From Alphaproteobacteria bacterium (GTDB lineage Bacteria > Pseudomonadota > Alphaproteobacteria > Rhizobiales > Aestuariivirgaceae), in the NCBI GenBank assembly GCA_024640405.1, contig JAHEFB010000004.1, forward strand, positions 62,001-126,000: a DNA stretch of 64,000 nucleotides, in the 5' to 3' direction. Position 1 is the first letter of the stretch; the number at the start of each line of letters is the position of its first letter. Below are positions 7,931-17,274 of this stretch, one piece after another. The notes under the pieces are model-generated. The model had not been told where the DNA came from. It was given only the letters and a program-made list of their open reading frames with translations, and ran no database searches. The position numbers and the translations under genes are program-made.

Positions 7931-9154
7931 TCAGTCGTTCCAGGCTGCGTGGTCTTCGCTCGGCGCGATGTGCAACCCGTCATCATTGGCGTAAGGATTG
8001 GCGAGCGCCACTTCCTCGTTCAGTTCGACCCCGAGCCCCGGCTCTTTCGGCGGTATTACAAAGCCTTCCTCGAACTGCATCGGTTTCACCAGAATGTCCG
8101 CATGGAACCCACCCCATTGCTCGATGCTCTCAAGGATCAGAAAGTTTGGCGAGCAGGCAGATATCTGCACATTTGCGGCCCCTTCAATCGGCCCGCAGTA
8201 CAGATGCGGCGCGATCTGCGCATAGCGGGCTTCCGCCATGCCGGCAATTTTCTTGGCTTCCAGCAAGCCACCTACGCGACCCAGCGCCATCTGCAGAATT
8301 GAGGCAGCCCCAAGCTCCAGTACCCGGGCAAATTCATACTTGGTGGTCAGGCGCTCGCCGGTTGCAATCGGCACCTTGGTCGAGCGGGCAATTTTGGCCA
8401 TTTCTTCAGGCATTTCGGGAGGGCAAGGCTCTTCAAACCATAAAGGATCGTAGGGCTCCAGCCGCCGCGCCATGCGGATTGCACCGGATGTGGTGAACTG
8501 CCCGTGGGTGCCGAACAAAAGATCTGCCCTGTTGCCGACCGCTTCACGGATTTTCCTGCAAAACTGCTCGGAAATATCCATGCGCTCAAGGCTCGGCATA
8601 TGCGGATCAAATGCCGTGTAAGGTCCGGCAGGGTCAAACTTCACCGCCGTGAAGCCCTGATTGACGTAATGCAGCGCACGTTCTGCCGCGACATCGGGGT
8701 TGTTGTACACATCGTTGCCGGCGTCGGTGTAGGCGTAGGCGTCTATGTCAGCATCCGCATAAAGATATGTGTAGGAGCGCAGCCGTTCATGTACACAGCC
8801 TCCCAACAGCTCATACACAGGCTTTTCCACAGCCTTTCCACAGATATCCCACATGGCCATTTCAATGCCGGACATGACCCCCATCAGGGATATGTCGGGC
8901 CGGCCCGAGTATCCGCGCGTGTAGGCCCGGCGCCAGAATGCTTCAATGTGGAACGGGTCGTTGCCTTCGACATTGCGCTGGAACACGTCAGCTATCATTG
9001 CCACCACAACATCAGGGGCAAAGCTGGCGGTATAGACTTCGCCGACACCTTCAATGCCGTTGTCGGTCACAAGTTTCAGAAAGATGAAATATCGCCCGCC
9101 CCGGCGCGGCGGCGGATTGCCGACAATGAAGGTCTTCAGGCCGGTGATTTTCAT
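7931..9154 (-). CDS. Enolase-superfamily (mandelate racemase/sugar acid dehydratase-like) protein
   Basis: A protein of about 407 residues with the N-terminal capping domain (MKITGLKTFIVGN..GVGEVYTASF) and a TIM-barrel bearing the expected metal and catalytic segments in order: AVKFDPAG, FGTHGQFT, WFEEPCPPE, TGERLTTKYEF, and a late His in IAPHLYCGPIEGA. These match the MR/galactonate-dehydratase branch, which abstracts an alpha proton from a carboxylate substrate and often eliminates water. The ATG at 9154 has GGAG 10 bp upstream; a GTG at 9172 is less likely. As first gene of the operon it likely makes the substrate for the dehydrogenase that follows. The specific sugar acid cannot be assigned. 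Confidence 0.85.
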   Translation of the reverse strand: MKITGLKTFIVGNPPPRRGGRYFIFLKLVTDNGIEGVGEVYTASFAPDVVVAMIADVFQRNVEGNDPFHIEAFWRRAYTRGYSGRPDISLMGVMSGIEMAMWDICGKAVEKPVYELLGGCVHERLRSYTYLYADADIDAYAYTDAGNDVYNNPDVAAERALHYVNQGFTAVKFDPAGPYTAFDPHMPSLERMDISEQFCRKIREAVGNRADLLFGTHGQFTTSGAIRMARRLEPYDPLWFEEPCPPEMPEEMAKIARSTKVPIATGERLTTKYEFARVLELGAASILQMALGRVGGLLEAKKIAGMAEARYAQIAPHLYCGPIEGAANVQISACSPNFLILESIEQWGGFHADILVKPMQFEEGFVIPPKEPGLGVELNEEVALANPYANDDGLHIAPSEDHAAWND

Positions 9155-9237
9155 GCGCGCGCTCCAGGACACTGTCTTCCCGGGTGACGCTAGTGCACAA
9201 ACCGGGATCAGGAAACAGAAATTGCGACCGATAAGAC

Positions 9238-10620
9238 TCAGAAAGCGAAATCGCGATAAACCCGGGTCACGTCACCGTTCCAGTTGCCTTCATAAAGCGC
9301 CAGCAACTCATCGGCATTGGACTTGCCCGACTGGGCAATTTCATCGAGTACATCGATGAACTTGGCTTCCGTCTGCTCTGCCGGGCCCTGCACGTTGCGG
9401 GTTTCAAGACCGTTGCGGCAGATAGCCAGCACATCAATGGCAACATCCTGCAGGCTGCGCCCGGCAATGGTTGCATCAAGTCCTCTGGCGGGCACGTCAT
9501 CACGCAAGGCCTGGCGCTGTTCGGCAGTCCAGTCCCTGACCAGGTCCCAGGCTGCATCCAGCGATGCCTGTTCATACAGCAACCCGGTCCAGAATGCCGG
9601 CAGTGCGCACAACCTGCGCCACGCACCGGCGTCAGCACCGCGCTGTTCGATGAACTTCTTAAGCCGAACTTCGGGAAAGATGGTGGTGATATGATCTGCC
9701 CAGTCTTTCATGGACGGCTTTTCACCCGGCAGTTGCGGCAATTTTCCTGCCATGAAGGCGCGGAAGCTTTCGCCCGAGCAATCGAGGTAGTCGCCGCCGC
9801 GATTGACAAAATACATCGGCACATCGATGGCATAATCAACATATTGTTCAAACCCGAATCCGTCATCAAAAACGAACGGCAGCATGCCGGTGCGATCAGG
9901 ATCAGTGTCACGCCAGATCTCTGAGCGGAAGGATTTGAAACCGTTCGGTTTGCCTTCGGTAAACGGCGAGGCTGCAAACAACGCCGTGGCGACCGGTTGC
10001 AACGCCAGGCTGACACGCATTTTCTGGCGCATGTCGGCTTCGGACGAAAAATCCTGGTTTACCTGAACCGTGCATGAGCGAAGCATCATGTCACGGCCAA
10101 GATTGCCTTTCTTGGCCATGTATTCGCGCATGATCTTGTATCTGCCCTTGGGCATTACGGGAATGTCTTCACGCTTCCACAGCGGATTGAACCCGAGACC
10201 CAGAAAACCGATACCCAGTTCATCACCCACTTCACGGACCTGCGCCAGATGTTCATGCACTTCCTGACAGGTCTGGAAAACGTTTTCCAGCGGCGCGCCC
10301 GACAACTCAAACTGACCGCCCGGTTCCAGAGATACGTTTCCGTAGGCTCCCGGATCGGTGAGGCCGATGATGTTGTCACCCTCCATGGCAGGCGTCCAGC
10401 CGAACCTGGCGGCAAGCCCTTCCAGCAGCGCCTTGATGGAGCGCTCGCCGGCATAGGGAACCGGCTCAAGGGTATCGGTGAGAAAAGCAAACTTCTCATG
10501 TTCGGTGCCCAGCCGCCATTCGGACTTCGGTTTGCACCCGGCCTCCAGGTAGGACACCAGTTGCGCCTTGTCTTCGATGATGGCGCGGGTTTCGGCAGTA
10601 TCTGGAACAGCCACACTCAT
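9238..10620 (-). CDS. gshA: Glutamate-cysteine ligase
   Basis: A 460-residue enzyme for the first step of glutathione synthesis (ATP-dependent joining of glutamate to cysteine). It belongs to the plant/proteobacterial class, recognised by LGTEHEKFAF near the N-terminus, LEPGGQFELSGAP, LGLGFNPLW and the region YKIMREYMAKKG. Length agrees with alphaproteobacterial homologues. The ATG at 10620 (MSVAVPD) is preferred over the ORF's first codon at 10677 because it matches the usual N-terminus of the family. It is followed on the same strand by the enolase operon after a 66-bp gap, and preceded by rsmE, with which it is commonly neighbouring in this group. Confidence 0.95.
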   Translation of the reverse strand: MSVAVPDTAETRAIIEDKAQLVSYLEAGCKPKSEWRLGTEHEKFAFLTDTLEPVPYAGERSIKALLEGLAARFGWTPAMEGDNIIGLTDPGAYGNVSLEPGGQFELSGAPLENVFQTCQEVHEHLAQVREVGDELGIGFLGLGFNPLWKREDIPVMPKGRYKIMREYMAKKGNLGRDMMLRSCTVQVNQDFSSEADMRQKMRVSLALQPVATALFAASPFTEGKPNGFKSFRSEIWRDTDPDRTGMLPFVFDDGFGFEQYVDYAIDVPMYFVNRGGDYLDCSGESFRAFMAGKLPQLPGEKPSMKDWADHITTIFPEVRLKKFIEQRGADAGAWRRLCALPAFWTGLLYEQASLDAAWDLVRDWTAEQRQALRDDVPARGLDATIAGRSLQDVAIDVLAICRNGLETRNVQGPAEQTEAKFIDVLDEIAQSGKSNADELLALYEGNWNGDVTRVYRDFAF

Positions 10621-10725
10621 GGGCAAAGTCCGCCTTAAATCAATACACGCCAGCGAGGTTGAGCGTGTGGTAAGCAATGTCAGCCGAACCTCTAGCCCGG
10701 CACCTCGTTCAAGGGCAAGTCAAAC

Positions 10726-11475
10726 TTATTTGTCCTCACGCCAATCACCCAATACCGACTGCACCAGCGCCAGTACGGCCACTGCTGCGGTGTCAGCCCG
10801 CATGATGCGGGGTCCCAGTGACAATGCAACCGCATTTGGCAGCGACAGGATCATGTCACGCTCTTCATCGGAAAACCCGCCTTCCGGCCCCAACAGTACG
10901 GCCATCGGTCCGGGCTTCACCCGGTTCAGCGTGTCAACCGGGCTTGCCCCGTCTGCCCGTTCATCACAGAAAATCAGCGTGCGATCATCCGGCCAGCCCG
11001 TGAGTATTTTGGCAAGCTTTTCCGGTTCAGCGACATCCGGCACATAGACCATGTTGCATTGTTCCGCCGCCTCGACCGCATTTGCCCGCATCCGGTCCAG
11101 ATTGACCTTGTCTGCAACAGTGTACCGCGTGATCACGGGGCACAACCGGCGCACGCCCATCTCGGTTGCCTTCTGTGTCAGATAATCCAGCCGGGCCGAC
11201 TTCAGGGGGGCAAACAGATAATCGATGTCCGGCGGCAGTTTCACAGTGCGCAAACGTTCATCACATGTGATGCGAGCAGCCTTGCGGTTTGCCTGCGCAA
11301 TGCGACACTGCCATTCACCATCTATTGCATTGAACAGTCGAACCGCTGCTCCTTCGCCCAATCTCAGCACGGTGACCAGATAGTGTGATGCTTCACGCGA
11401 CAGCGGAAGTTCGCTGTCTGCGTCCAGGGTCTGCTCACAATATAGTCGAGGCACCCGCCCCTGAGATCTGGCCAT
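10726..11475 (-). CDS. rsmE: 16S rRNA (uracil-1498-N3)-methyltransferase
   Basis: A 249-residue SPOUT-class methyltransferase. The N-terminal PUA-like part (residues about 10-75: RLYCEQ..HYLVTVLRLGEGAAVRLFN) precedes the knotted methyltransferase domain with VLLGPEGGFSDEERD and LSLGPRIMRADTAAVAVLAL, which are the diagnostic RsmE signatures for AdoMet binding. It methylates U1498 in the ribosomal decoding region. It lies upstream of gshA on the same strand (105-bp gap). It is divergent from ubiA, with the palindromic repeat 11642-11812 between them. Confidence 0.95.
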   Translation of the reverse strand: MARSQGRVPRLYCEQTLDADSELPLSREASHYLVTVLRLGEGAAVRLFNAIDGEWQCRIAQANRKAARITCDERLRTVKLPPDIDYLFAPLKSARLDYLTQKATEMGVRRLCPVITRYTVADKVNLDRMRANAVEAAEQCNMVYVPDVAEPEKLAKILTGWPDDRTLIFCDERADGASPVDTLNRVKPGPMAVLLGPEGGFSDEERDMILSLPNAVALSLGPRIMRADTAAVAVLALVQSVLGDWREDK

Positions 11476-11641
11476 GGCATCTGCCTATCGTGCCTTGTTG
11501 ACGCTCGCAAGGCGGCGAACGCCTTGATACTCCGGGTCGTCGGCCGGTTTGGCGAACACACCGAATGTGAACAAGGCGAGCCTGACGTCCAACACAGCAT
11601 TCCTTCGAGTTGCGCGATTTCCCAACAACATGTGTTGTCTT

Positions 11642-11812
11642 ATAGCAAAGGAAATGACCATTGAGTCATTTGACCGGTTTTTCGCGTGTGCTGGCCAGGC
11701 ATGTTTCACTCCCAGGCCTGGTCGACCACAAGTGAAGCATAACATATGTCCAGCGTACGCGAAAAAACGGCGTTTGGCGGGCAAATGGCCCAATAGTTAC
11801 TTCCTTTGGTAT
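11642..11812. repeat. Long imperfect palindromic repeat, copy 1 (within the 11476-11864 spacer)
   Basis: The ends ATAGCAAAGGAAATGACC... (11642-11665) and the complement of 11789-11812 match at 19 of 24 positions. The pairing continues inward through CATTTG, TTTTTCGCGT and CTGG, so most of the 171 bp could fold into one long hairpin. The inner part (11661-11793) is homologous to 44198-44323. It sits in the 389-bp divergent spacer between rsmE and ubiA, which otherwise shows no gene. ORFs read inside it are by-products of the repeat. It may be a MITE-like element or a structured RNA. Confidence 0.8.
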
Positions 11813-11864
11813 TGTTCGTTTGATGGTTTCAAGACACGCCTTATTGCGCTAACACTCGACCGCA

Positions 11865-12812
11865 ATGATACAGACTTCCAACAATGATGGCCGGGTGGCA
11901 GACGCGGTACGCAAGCACTGGGCAGATCATGTTCTGCCCCGGTCCGTGCGCCCCTATGCGCGGCTCGCCCGGCTGGAACGGCCGATCGGCTGGTGGTTGC
12001 TGTTGTTGCCGGGGTGGTGGGCCATTGCCATGGCACAAACCGCGTCCGGCGGCGGTATGCCGAATCTGTGGTATCTGGTGCTGTTCCTGGTCGGCGCTGT
12101 GGTCATGCGTGGTGCCGGCTGCACCTTCAACGACATTGTCGATCGTGGATTCGATGCCGCCGTTGCGCGCACCCGGTCGCGGCCAATTCCGTCCGGACAG
12201 GTCAGTGTGGGACAGGCGAAAACCTTCATGATCGCATTGTCGCTGACCGGTTTCCTGGTGCTGATACAATTCAACTGGTTTGCTGTCGGGCTGGGCGTGC
12301 TGTCGCTGGCAACGGTTGCCATTTATCCGTTCATGAAGCGCTTTACCTACTGGCCGCAGGTTTTTCTGGGCATCGCCTTCAACTGGGGGGCGCTGCTTGG
12401 ATGGGCGGCGGTGCGCGGGCAAATCGAGCTGCCTGCCATACTCATGTATCTGGGTGGAATTTCCTGGACGCTTGCCTATGACACGATCTATGCGCACCAG
12501 GACAAGGAGGACGACCTGGCGATAGGCATCAAGTCCACTGCACTGAAATTCGGTGCTGCAACACCAAAATGGCTGGCAATGTTCTTTGCGCTCACATTCA
12601 TCCTGCTGTTTGCTTCAGGCTTCAGCGCGGGAGCGGGTGTGATATTCTACACCGGTCTGGCCGGTGCCGCGCTTCACGCTGCATGGCAACTGACCAGACT
12701 TGATGTGGATGATCCCGATGTCTGTCTGATGCTGTTCCGGTCCAACCGGAATTTCGGCCTGATTGTGTTTGGCGGAATCGTGCTTGATAGCCTAATGAAA
12801 GCGTCACCATGA
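11865..12812 (+). CDS. ubiA: 4-hydroxybenzoate polyprenyltransferase
   Basis: A 315-residue integral membrane prenyltransferase with about eight to nine hydrophobic segments. It carries both aspartate-rich signatures: NDIVDRGFD (with the following RTRSRPIPSG) and DTIYAHQDKEDD. These coordinate Mg-polyprenyl diphosphate in the UbiA family. The enzyme attaches the polyprenyl tail to 4-hydroxybenzoate in ubiquinone synthesis at the inner membrane. The opening RLERPIGWWLLLLPGWW is typical for bacterial UbiA. The stop overlaps the pmbA start by 4 bp (ATGA), so this is the first gene of ubiA-pmbA-cysQ-DUF4170. Confidence 0.95.
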   Translation: MIQTSNNDGRVADAVRKHWADHVLPRSVRPYARLARLERPIGWWLLLLPGWWAIAMAQTASGGGMPNLWYLVLFLVGAVVMRGAGCTFNDIVDRGFDAAVARTRSRPIPSGQVSVGQAKTFMIALSLTGFLVLIQFNWFAVGLGVLSLATVAIYPFMKRFTYWPQVFLGIAFNWGALLGWAAVRGQIELPAILMYLGGISWTLAYDTIYAHQDKEDDLAIGIKSTALKFGAATPKWLAMFFALTFILLFASGFSAGAGVIFYTGLAGAALHAAWQLTRLDVDDPDVCLMLFRSNRNFGLIVFGGIVLDSLMKASP

Positions 12813-14149
12813 GTTCTTCCGATATTGAATTGTCTGCGCAACGGTTTCTCGATCTGGCAATGAAGGCCGGGGCGGATGCCGCAGACGTGCTGGCGGCTGG
12901 AGGCACATCGGTTCAGGTCAGGGTGCGAAACGGCACCATCGACAAGGTGGAAAGATCAGAAGCTACTGATTTCGGCCTGCGCGTGTTCGTCAATGGTGCG
13001 AGCGCTGTGGTGTCAGGTGCGGCGCGCACCGATGAGGATTACCAGACCCTGGTCGAGCGTGCAGTCGCAATGGCAAGAATTGCGCCACCCGACCCATCCC
13101 TGGGTTTGCAGGATACCACTGGCCGGGCAGATCCGCCGCGCGAACTGGAACTGGCAGACAACAGGCGGATTGATACCGCAACTCTGACTGATCTGGCGCT
13201 GACAGCGGAAGCTGCGTGCCTTGAGGTCAAGGGCGTCAGCAAAATCGATGGATCATCCGCCAGTGCCGGTTACAATGAAATAGCGCTTGTCACATCCAAC
13301 GGCTTTTCAGGCAAATATCTGCGCACTGGTTATGCCATATCGGCATCTGCGATTGCCGGTGAAGGCACTGCCATGGAGCGTGACTACGACTATTCCGCAA
13401 AGGTGCACTTTGGCGATCTGGAAGATGCCGCACTGATCGGCAAACGTGCCGGTGAGCGCGCGGTACGGGCGCTGCATCCACGCAAGATGCCGTCAAAGAA
13501 GTGCCCGGTCATTTTTGAGGCGCGGCTGGCCGGCTCCTTTCCATCGCTGCTGGCGCAGGCAGCAAACGGATCGGGCGTGGTACGCGGTACCAGTTTTCTC
13601 AAAGACATGATGGGGGAGAAGATATTTGCCGGCGGCATAGACATCATCGACAACCCGCTGCTGGTGCGCGGACTATCGTCAAAACCCTTCGATGCTGAAG
13701 GCCTGTTGTGTGAAGCATTCAACATTGTGGAAGACGGCGTCCTGACGAACTGGTTGCTGGACGGCCGCACAGCTGCGAAGCTCAATCTGAACAGCAATGC
13801 CCGGGCAGCCCGGTCCACCGGAGGCCAACCTTCGCCTTCCTCCACCAATCTGTGGCTGGCAAACGGCACGATTTCAGCAGCGGACATGATAGCGAATGTC
13901 AAGGACGGTATCCTGATCACGTCGATGTTTTCTTCCGGAGTCAACATGGTGACCGGTGATTATTCGCGCGGTGCTGCAGGATTGCGCATAGAGAATGGCG
14001 AGATTACTCATCCGGTCAGCGAAATCACCATTGCGGGCAATCTGAAAGACATGTTCGCCAACCTGACACCTGCAGACGACCTAGAAATGAAGTCAAGCAC
14101 CAGCGCGCCGACATGCCTGGTGGAGGGAATGACCGTTGCAGGCGCCTGA
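12809..14149 (+). CDS. pmbA: TldE/PmbA family protease-associated protein
   Basis: A 446-residue member of the TldD/PmbA family. Features include VRNGTIDKVERSE near the N-terminus, GFSGKYLRTGYAISASAIA in the middle, and the C-terminal segment GDYSRGAAGLRIENGEITHPVSEITIAGNLKDMF, which is the best conserved part of the family. No HExxxH metal site is visible, which fits the TldE/PmbA subunit; its partner TldD carries the zinc site. The complex trims peptides such as modified microcin precursors. No tldD lies in this window. It overlaps ubiA by 4 bp and cysQ by 14 bp. Confidence 0.93.
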   Translation: MSSSDIELSAQRFLDLAMKAGADAADVLAAGGTSVQVRVRNGTIDKVERSEATDFGLRVFVNGASAVVSGAARTDEDYQTLVERAVAMARIAPPDPSLGLQDTTGRADPPRELELADNRRIDTATLTDLALTAEAACLEVKGVSKIDGSSASAGYNEIALVTSNGFSGKYLRTGYAISASAIAGEGTAMERDYDYSAKVHFGDLEDAALIGKRAGERAVRALHPRKMPSKKCPVIFEARLAGSFPSLLAQAANGSGVVRGTSFLKDMMGEKIFAGGIDIIDNPLLVRGLSSKPFDAEGLLCEAFNIVEDGVLTNWLLDGRTAAKLNLNSNARAARSTGGQPSPSSTNLWLANGTISAADMIANVKDGILITSMFSSGVNMVTGDYSRGAAGLRIENGEITHPVSEITIAGNLKDMFANLTPADDLEMKSSTSAPTCLVEGMTVAGA

Positions 14150-14948
14150 ACTGACATCAGCCGGGGATTGGCAGAAACACCATGCGCTGTTGTGTGACGC
14201 GGTGCGCGAAGCGGGCGAACTTGCCCTGCGCATGTTCAATGCCGGTGTTGACAGCTGGGACAAAACCGACGGCACACCTGTGTCTGAGGCCGATCTGATG
14301 GTTGACAAATTGCTGGCAGACAAACTGCGCGGAGCGACACCTGACTTCGGCTGGCTGTCTGAAGAAACAGCCCGCGAGGACGCCTCAAGATCAAAGTCGC
14401 ACGTATGGGTGGTGGACCCGATTGACGGTACCTCAGCCTTCCTGGGAGGCTCAAAGCAGTGGTGTGTCGGCGCGTGCCTGCTGTCGCATGGCCGCCCGGT
14501 CGCGGCGGCGGCTTTTGCGCCTGCGCAAAACAGGTTTTACGAAGCTGTCCTGGACGCAGGAGCCCGCCTGAACGGCAATCCGATGCAGACAACTGACAAG
14601 TCCGGCCTCGATGGATCAAGGTTTGTCGCGCACAAGAGCGCCTTGAACCAAAACAAGTGGAATGACCCTGTTCCGCAAATTAACTGCGCCATGACAACGT
14701 CGCTGATATTGCGTCAATGTATTGTCGCCAGCGGTGAGTATGACGGGGCCATCGCGTTCGGCAGGAAGCACGACTGGGACCTGGCACCGGGCGATCTGAT
14801 CGTACATGAAGCAGGTGGCCGCACCCTGGACCTTGCCGGCGAACCTTTCATCTACAATCGCAGCAGCACACGCCAGAACGGCATGATGGCCGGTTCAAAA
14901 GCATTGCTTGACGAGATTGGCGAACGGCTTCATACGGTTGCTGCCTGA
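14136..14948 (+). CDS. cysQ: Inositol monophosphatase family / 3'(2'),5'-bisphosphate nucleotidase (CysQ-like)
   Basis: A 270-residue Mg-dependent phosphatase with the family signatures in order: the WLSEE motif (metal-binding Glu), WVVDPIDGTSAF (the DPIDGT core), and the C-terminal DWDLAPGDLIVHEAGG. CysQ-type enzymes remove the 3'-phosphate of PAP or PAPS, a by-product of sulfate activation; the related SuhB/IMP enzymes act on inositol phosphate, so substrate is not certain. The start is a TTG at 14136. It is supported by GGAGGG at 14122-14127, 8 bp upstream, and would overlap pmbA by 14 bp. Confidence 0.85.
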   Translation: MQAPELTSAGDWQKHHALLCDAVREAGELALRMFNAGVDSWDKTDGTPVSEADLMVDKLLADKLRGATPDFGWLSEETAREDASRSKSHVWVVDPIDGTSAFLGGSKQWCVGACLLSHGRPVAAAAFAPAQNRFYEAVLDAGARLNGNPMQTTDKSGLDGSRFVAHKSALNQNKWNDPVPQINCAMTTSLILRQCIVASGEYDGAIAFGRKHDWDLAPGDLIVHEAGGRTLDLAGEPFIYNRSSTRQNGMMAGSKALLDEIGERLHTVAA

Positions 14949-14994
14949 CCCGGTTGCTGCATTTGCTGACGTATTTCATACAGGAAATTTTGTA

Positions 14995-15231
14995 ATGTCC
15001 GAAACCACCGAACAATCTGATCAACTGCTTCATCTGGTTTTTGGCGGCGAGCTTGAGAACCTGGATGGCGTGCGTTTCAAGGATCTTGAAAAACTTGATG
15101 TGGTGGGTATTTATCCGAACTACGCTGAGGCAAAGGAAGCCTGGCAGGAGAAAGCCCGCGCCACCATCGATATTGCAGAGATGCGGTATTTCATCGTGCA
15201 CCTGCATCGCCTGCTCGATCCGGAAAACTGA
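14995..15231 (+). CDS. DUF4170 family small protein
   Basis: A 78-residue protein (MSETTEQSDQ...HRLLDPEN). Segments such as LHLVFGGEL, VGIYPNYAEAKEAWQEKA and MRYFIVHLHRLL match the DUF4170 family found in alphaproteobacteria. The function is unknown; the protein looks cytoplasmic and compact. The ATG at 14995 follows CAGGAAA. Starting at the ORF's first codon (14908) would overlap cysQ by 41 bp and add an unrelated leader. It is the last gene of the ubiA-pmbA-cysQ set, and its stop lies 9 bp from the convergent ribF stop. Confidence 0.85.
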   Translation: MSETTEQSDQLLHLVFGGELENLDGVRFKDLEKLDVVGIYPNYAEAKEAWQEKARATIDIAEMRYFIVHLHRLLDPEN

Positions 15232-15239
15232 CCCCCGCT

Positions 15240-16259
15240 CTAACCCGGCTTCAGCTCCTCGTACAAACTGCCGGAAAACTGCGCCGCCAGCAGCGGCGAC
15301 GCGTCAGCGGCTGATAAGTCTTCGTCCAACCGTTGGCGTATATCATCGCAATCACGTTTCATTTGCGCGACCAACTCTTCAAGATCGTGAAATTTTTGAT
15401 CCGGCCTGATCATGTCAACAAACTCCACCGCCAGTTCGTGGCCGTAGAGGTCGCTATCGAAGTCCAGCAGAAACACTTCCAGGAAAACCCGGTCCGTGTC
15501 GAATGTCGGGCGCCAGCCAAAATAGGCGGCACCCATCAACATTTTCTGCCGATCACCCGACAGATCGCGTACCCGCACGGCGTAAATGCCGTGACAAGGC
15601 TCCATGCCCGGATCCAGCATGATGTTGGCCGTTGGAAACCCGATTGTATGCCCCCTTCGATCGCCCCTGATAACCTCGCCGACCACCGTCCAGCGATACC
15701 CCAGTTGGGCGTTTGCCTGATCGATATTGCCGGCATGAAGGGCAGCACGCACTGATGATGAAGAGTAGGGCGATGTGCCATCTTCACGGGTCACCTGTTC
15801 CACAACAGTAACCCCAAACCCGAACCGTTCTCCCAGTTCCTGCAGCAATGACGGACTGCCGCGCCTGCCCTTGCCAAAGTGAAAATCATAACCGGAAACA
15901 ATGTGACTGATGCCCAGCGCACGAACCAGATAGCGCTCTACGAAATCCTCCGCTTCAACCGCAGCCAGTTGGCGATCAAACGGAATGGCGGCACAAAAAT
16001 CGACCCCTAAACAGCGCGCCAATGCGGCCTTCAGGCGCGGTGGCGTTAGCCGGAACAATGGTTGCTCCGGTTGAAAAACCGACTTGGGATGCGGCTCAAA
16101 TGTTACCAGCCCCGATGGTGAGCCCGCTGCACGCGCATCCTCAATGGCGGCTCTCACCAATGCCTGGTGACCCAGATGCAGACCGTCAAAATTGCCTATT
16201 GCTACACAAGCGCCCTTGCGGATGTCTGCCAACTCGATGTCGCCCTTCAGCTCCAACAT
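15240..16259 (-). CDS. ribF: Bifunctional riboflavin kinase/FAD synthetase
   Basis: A 339-residue RibF. The N-terminal FMN adenylyltransferase half has the nucleotidyl-transfer motif IGNFDGLHLGHQALV (GxFDGxHxGH) and the ssSSxR-type segment SPYSSSSVRAAL. The C-terminal riboflavin kinase half has GDRRGHTIGFPTANI (the GFPTAN motif) and the closing AVEFVDMIRPDQKF. It makes FMN and then FAD from riboflavin in the cytoplasm. It is the last gene of the apparent EAL-HAD-ribF operon. The 122-bp gap to the HAD gene contains no visible element. Confidence 0.96.
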   Translation of the reverse strand: MLELKGDIELADIRKGACVAIGNFDGLHLGHQALVRAAIEDARAAGSPSGLVTFEPHPKSVFQPEQPLFRLTPPRLKAALARCLGVDFCAAIPFDRQLAAVEAEDFVERYLVRALGISHIVSGYDFHFGKGRRGSPSLLQELGERFGFGVTVVEQVTREDGTSPYSSSSVRAALHAGNIDQANAQLGYRWTVVGEVIRGDRRGHTIGFPTANIMLDPGMEPCHGIYAVRVRDLSGDRQKMLMGAAYFGWRPTFDTDRVFLEVFLLDFDSDLYGHELAVEFVDMIRPDQKFHDLEELVAQMKRDCDDIRQRLDEDLSAADASPLLAAQFSGSLYEELKPG

Positions 16260-16381
16260 GCTTTACCAACCCAGATAACCCGGCGACCTAAACATCTGGT
16301 CAACCAATTTAGATGACTTCGTGCTGCTATAGCATGCAACAATATCAAAGGAACCGACTATCGGGCATGAACGGCAATTCA

Positions 16382-17266
16382 TTACCAGACCAGCCCCTCT
16401 GCTACTCCAGCTACCCGCAGCCCGGGCCGATCAAGTTCAAGCCCGGCAGCGATGGCGGGAGCGTCGGCACTCCTGTGATCTGCGGCATGAATGCCGCCGG
16501 TTATAAAATGAACCGGGAGATCATTGGCACGGGCGCCTTCGACGTCGGTCGGCAGGCCATCTCCGATGGCCAACGCCTGTGACCGGGGAATTTGCCGTTT
16601 CATAATGTCGGACGCACACTGCAGCGCCACTTTGTAAATTGGTCGGTATGGCTTGCCGGCCATTTCAACCTTGCCGCCAAGCTCCTGATAAATGTCGGCC
16701 AGTGCGCCGGCACACGGATAAAGGATGCCACCGACACCCACGACACGGTCCGGATTGGCACAAATGAACGGCAATTCCCTTTGCTGCATTTGTGACAACA
16801 GCTGACGGTAGTCTTCCGGCACTTCTGCCTTACCCCCGTCCCGTCCGTCTTTGTTCAAGCCGGTACACAATACAGCCTGCGCATTTTCAAGGGCAGACCA
16901 GGTAACCGGCAATCCGTCAAGCAAACTGGTATCTTTGTCCGGACCCAGATGAAATACGTTGCTGCCGGCCAGGCGCCTGACCAGTTCACGGGTTACATCA
17001 CCTGAACTTACAACTGCATCATAGGCATTTTCCGGCACGCCGAAGGCGCTCATCTGCGGGATGATGACATGGCTGGGCCGGGGTGCGTTGGTGATGAGAA
17101 CCACGCAGCCGCCGGACTGGCGATGTTTGATCAGGGCGTCGGTTGCCAGCGGATAAGCCTGCTGACCATCGTGAACCACCCCCCAGACATCGCACAACCA
17201 GACCGGGAACATGCCACTGAGTTCTCGAGCCGTGGCCGCAATTGAAGGGGTGCTTTTCAAAGACAT
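16382..17266 (-). CDS. TIGR01459-type class IIA HAD hydrolase
   Basis: A 294-residue haloacid-dehalogenase superfamily phosphatase. Motif I is seen as WLCDVWGVVHDG (DxWG replacing the usual DxDG), motif II as VVLITNAPRP, and the late acidic motif as ALAIGDGLPTDVEGA. The cap insertion between motifs II and III is of the class IIA kind, as in NagD. These are the marks of the TIGR01459 family, common in alphaproteobacteria. The physiological substrate is not known. The start lies 8 bp after the stop of the EAL-domain gene and the next gene is ribF, so it may process a flavin- or sugar-phosphate metabolite, but that is only contextual. Confidence 0.87.
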   Translation of the reverse strand: MSLKSTPSIAATARELSGMFPVWLCDVWGVVHDGQQAYPLATDALIKHRQSGGCVVLITNAPRPSHVIIPQMSAFGVPENAYDAVVSSGDVTRELVRRLAGSNVFHLGPDKDTSLLDGLPVTWSALENAQAVLCTGLNKDGRDGGKAEVPEDYRQLLSQMQQRELPFICANPDRVVGVGGILYPCAGALADIYQELGGKVEMAGKPYRPIYKVALQCASDIMKRQIPRSQALAIGDGLPTDVEGARANDLPVHFITGGIHAADHRSADAPAIAAGLELDRPGLRVAGVAEGLVW

Positions 17267-17274
17267 AATGGCCG

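Noticed and set aside
11485-11793. ORF read within the palindromic repeat (and its counterpart at 44157-44375)
   Set aside because: Similar peptides appear at both loci only because the DNA repeat is shared. Lengths and the rest of the frames differ, and there are no start signals.
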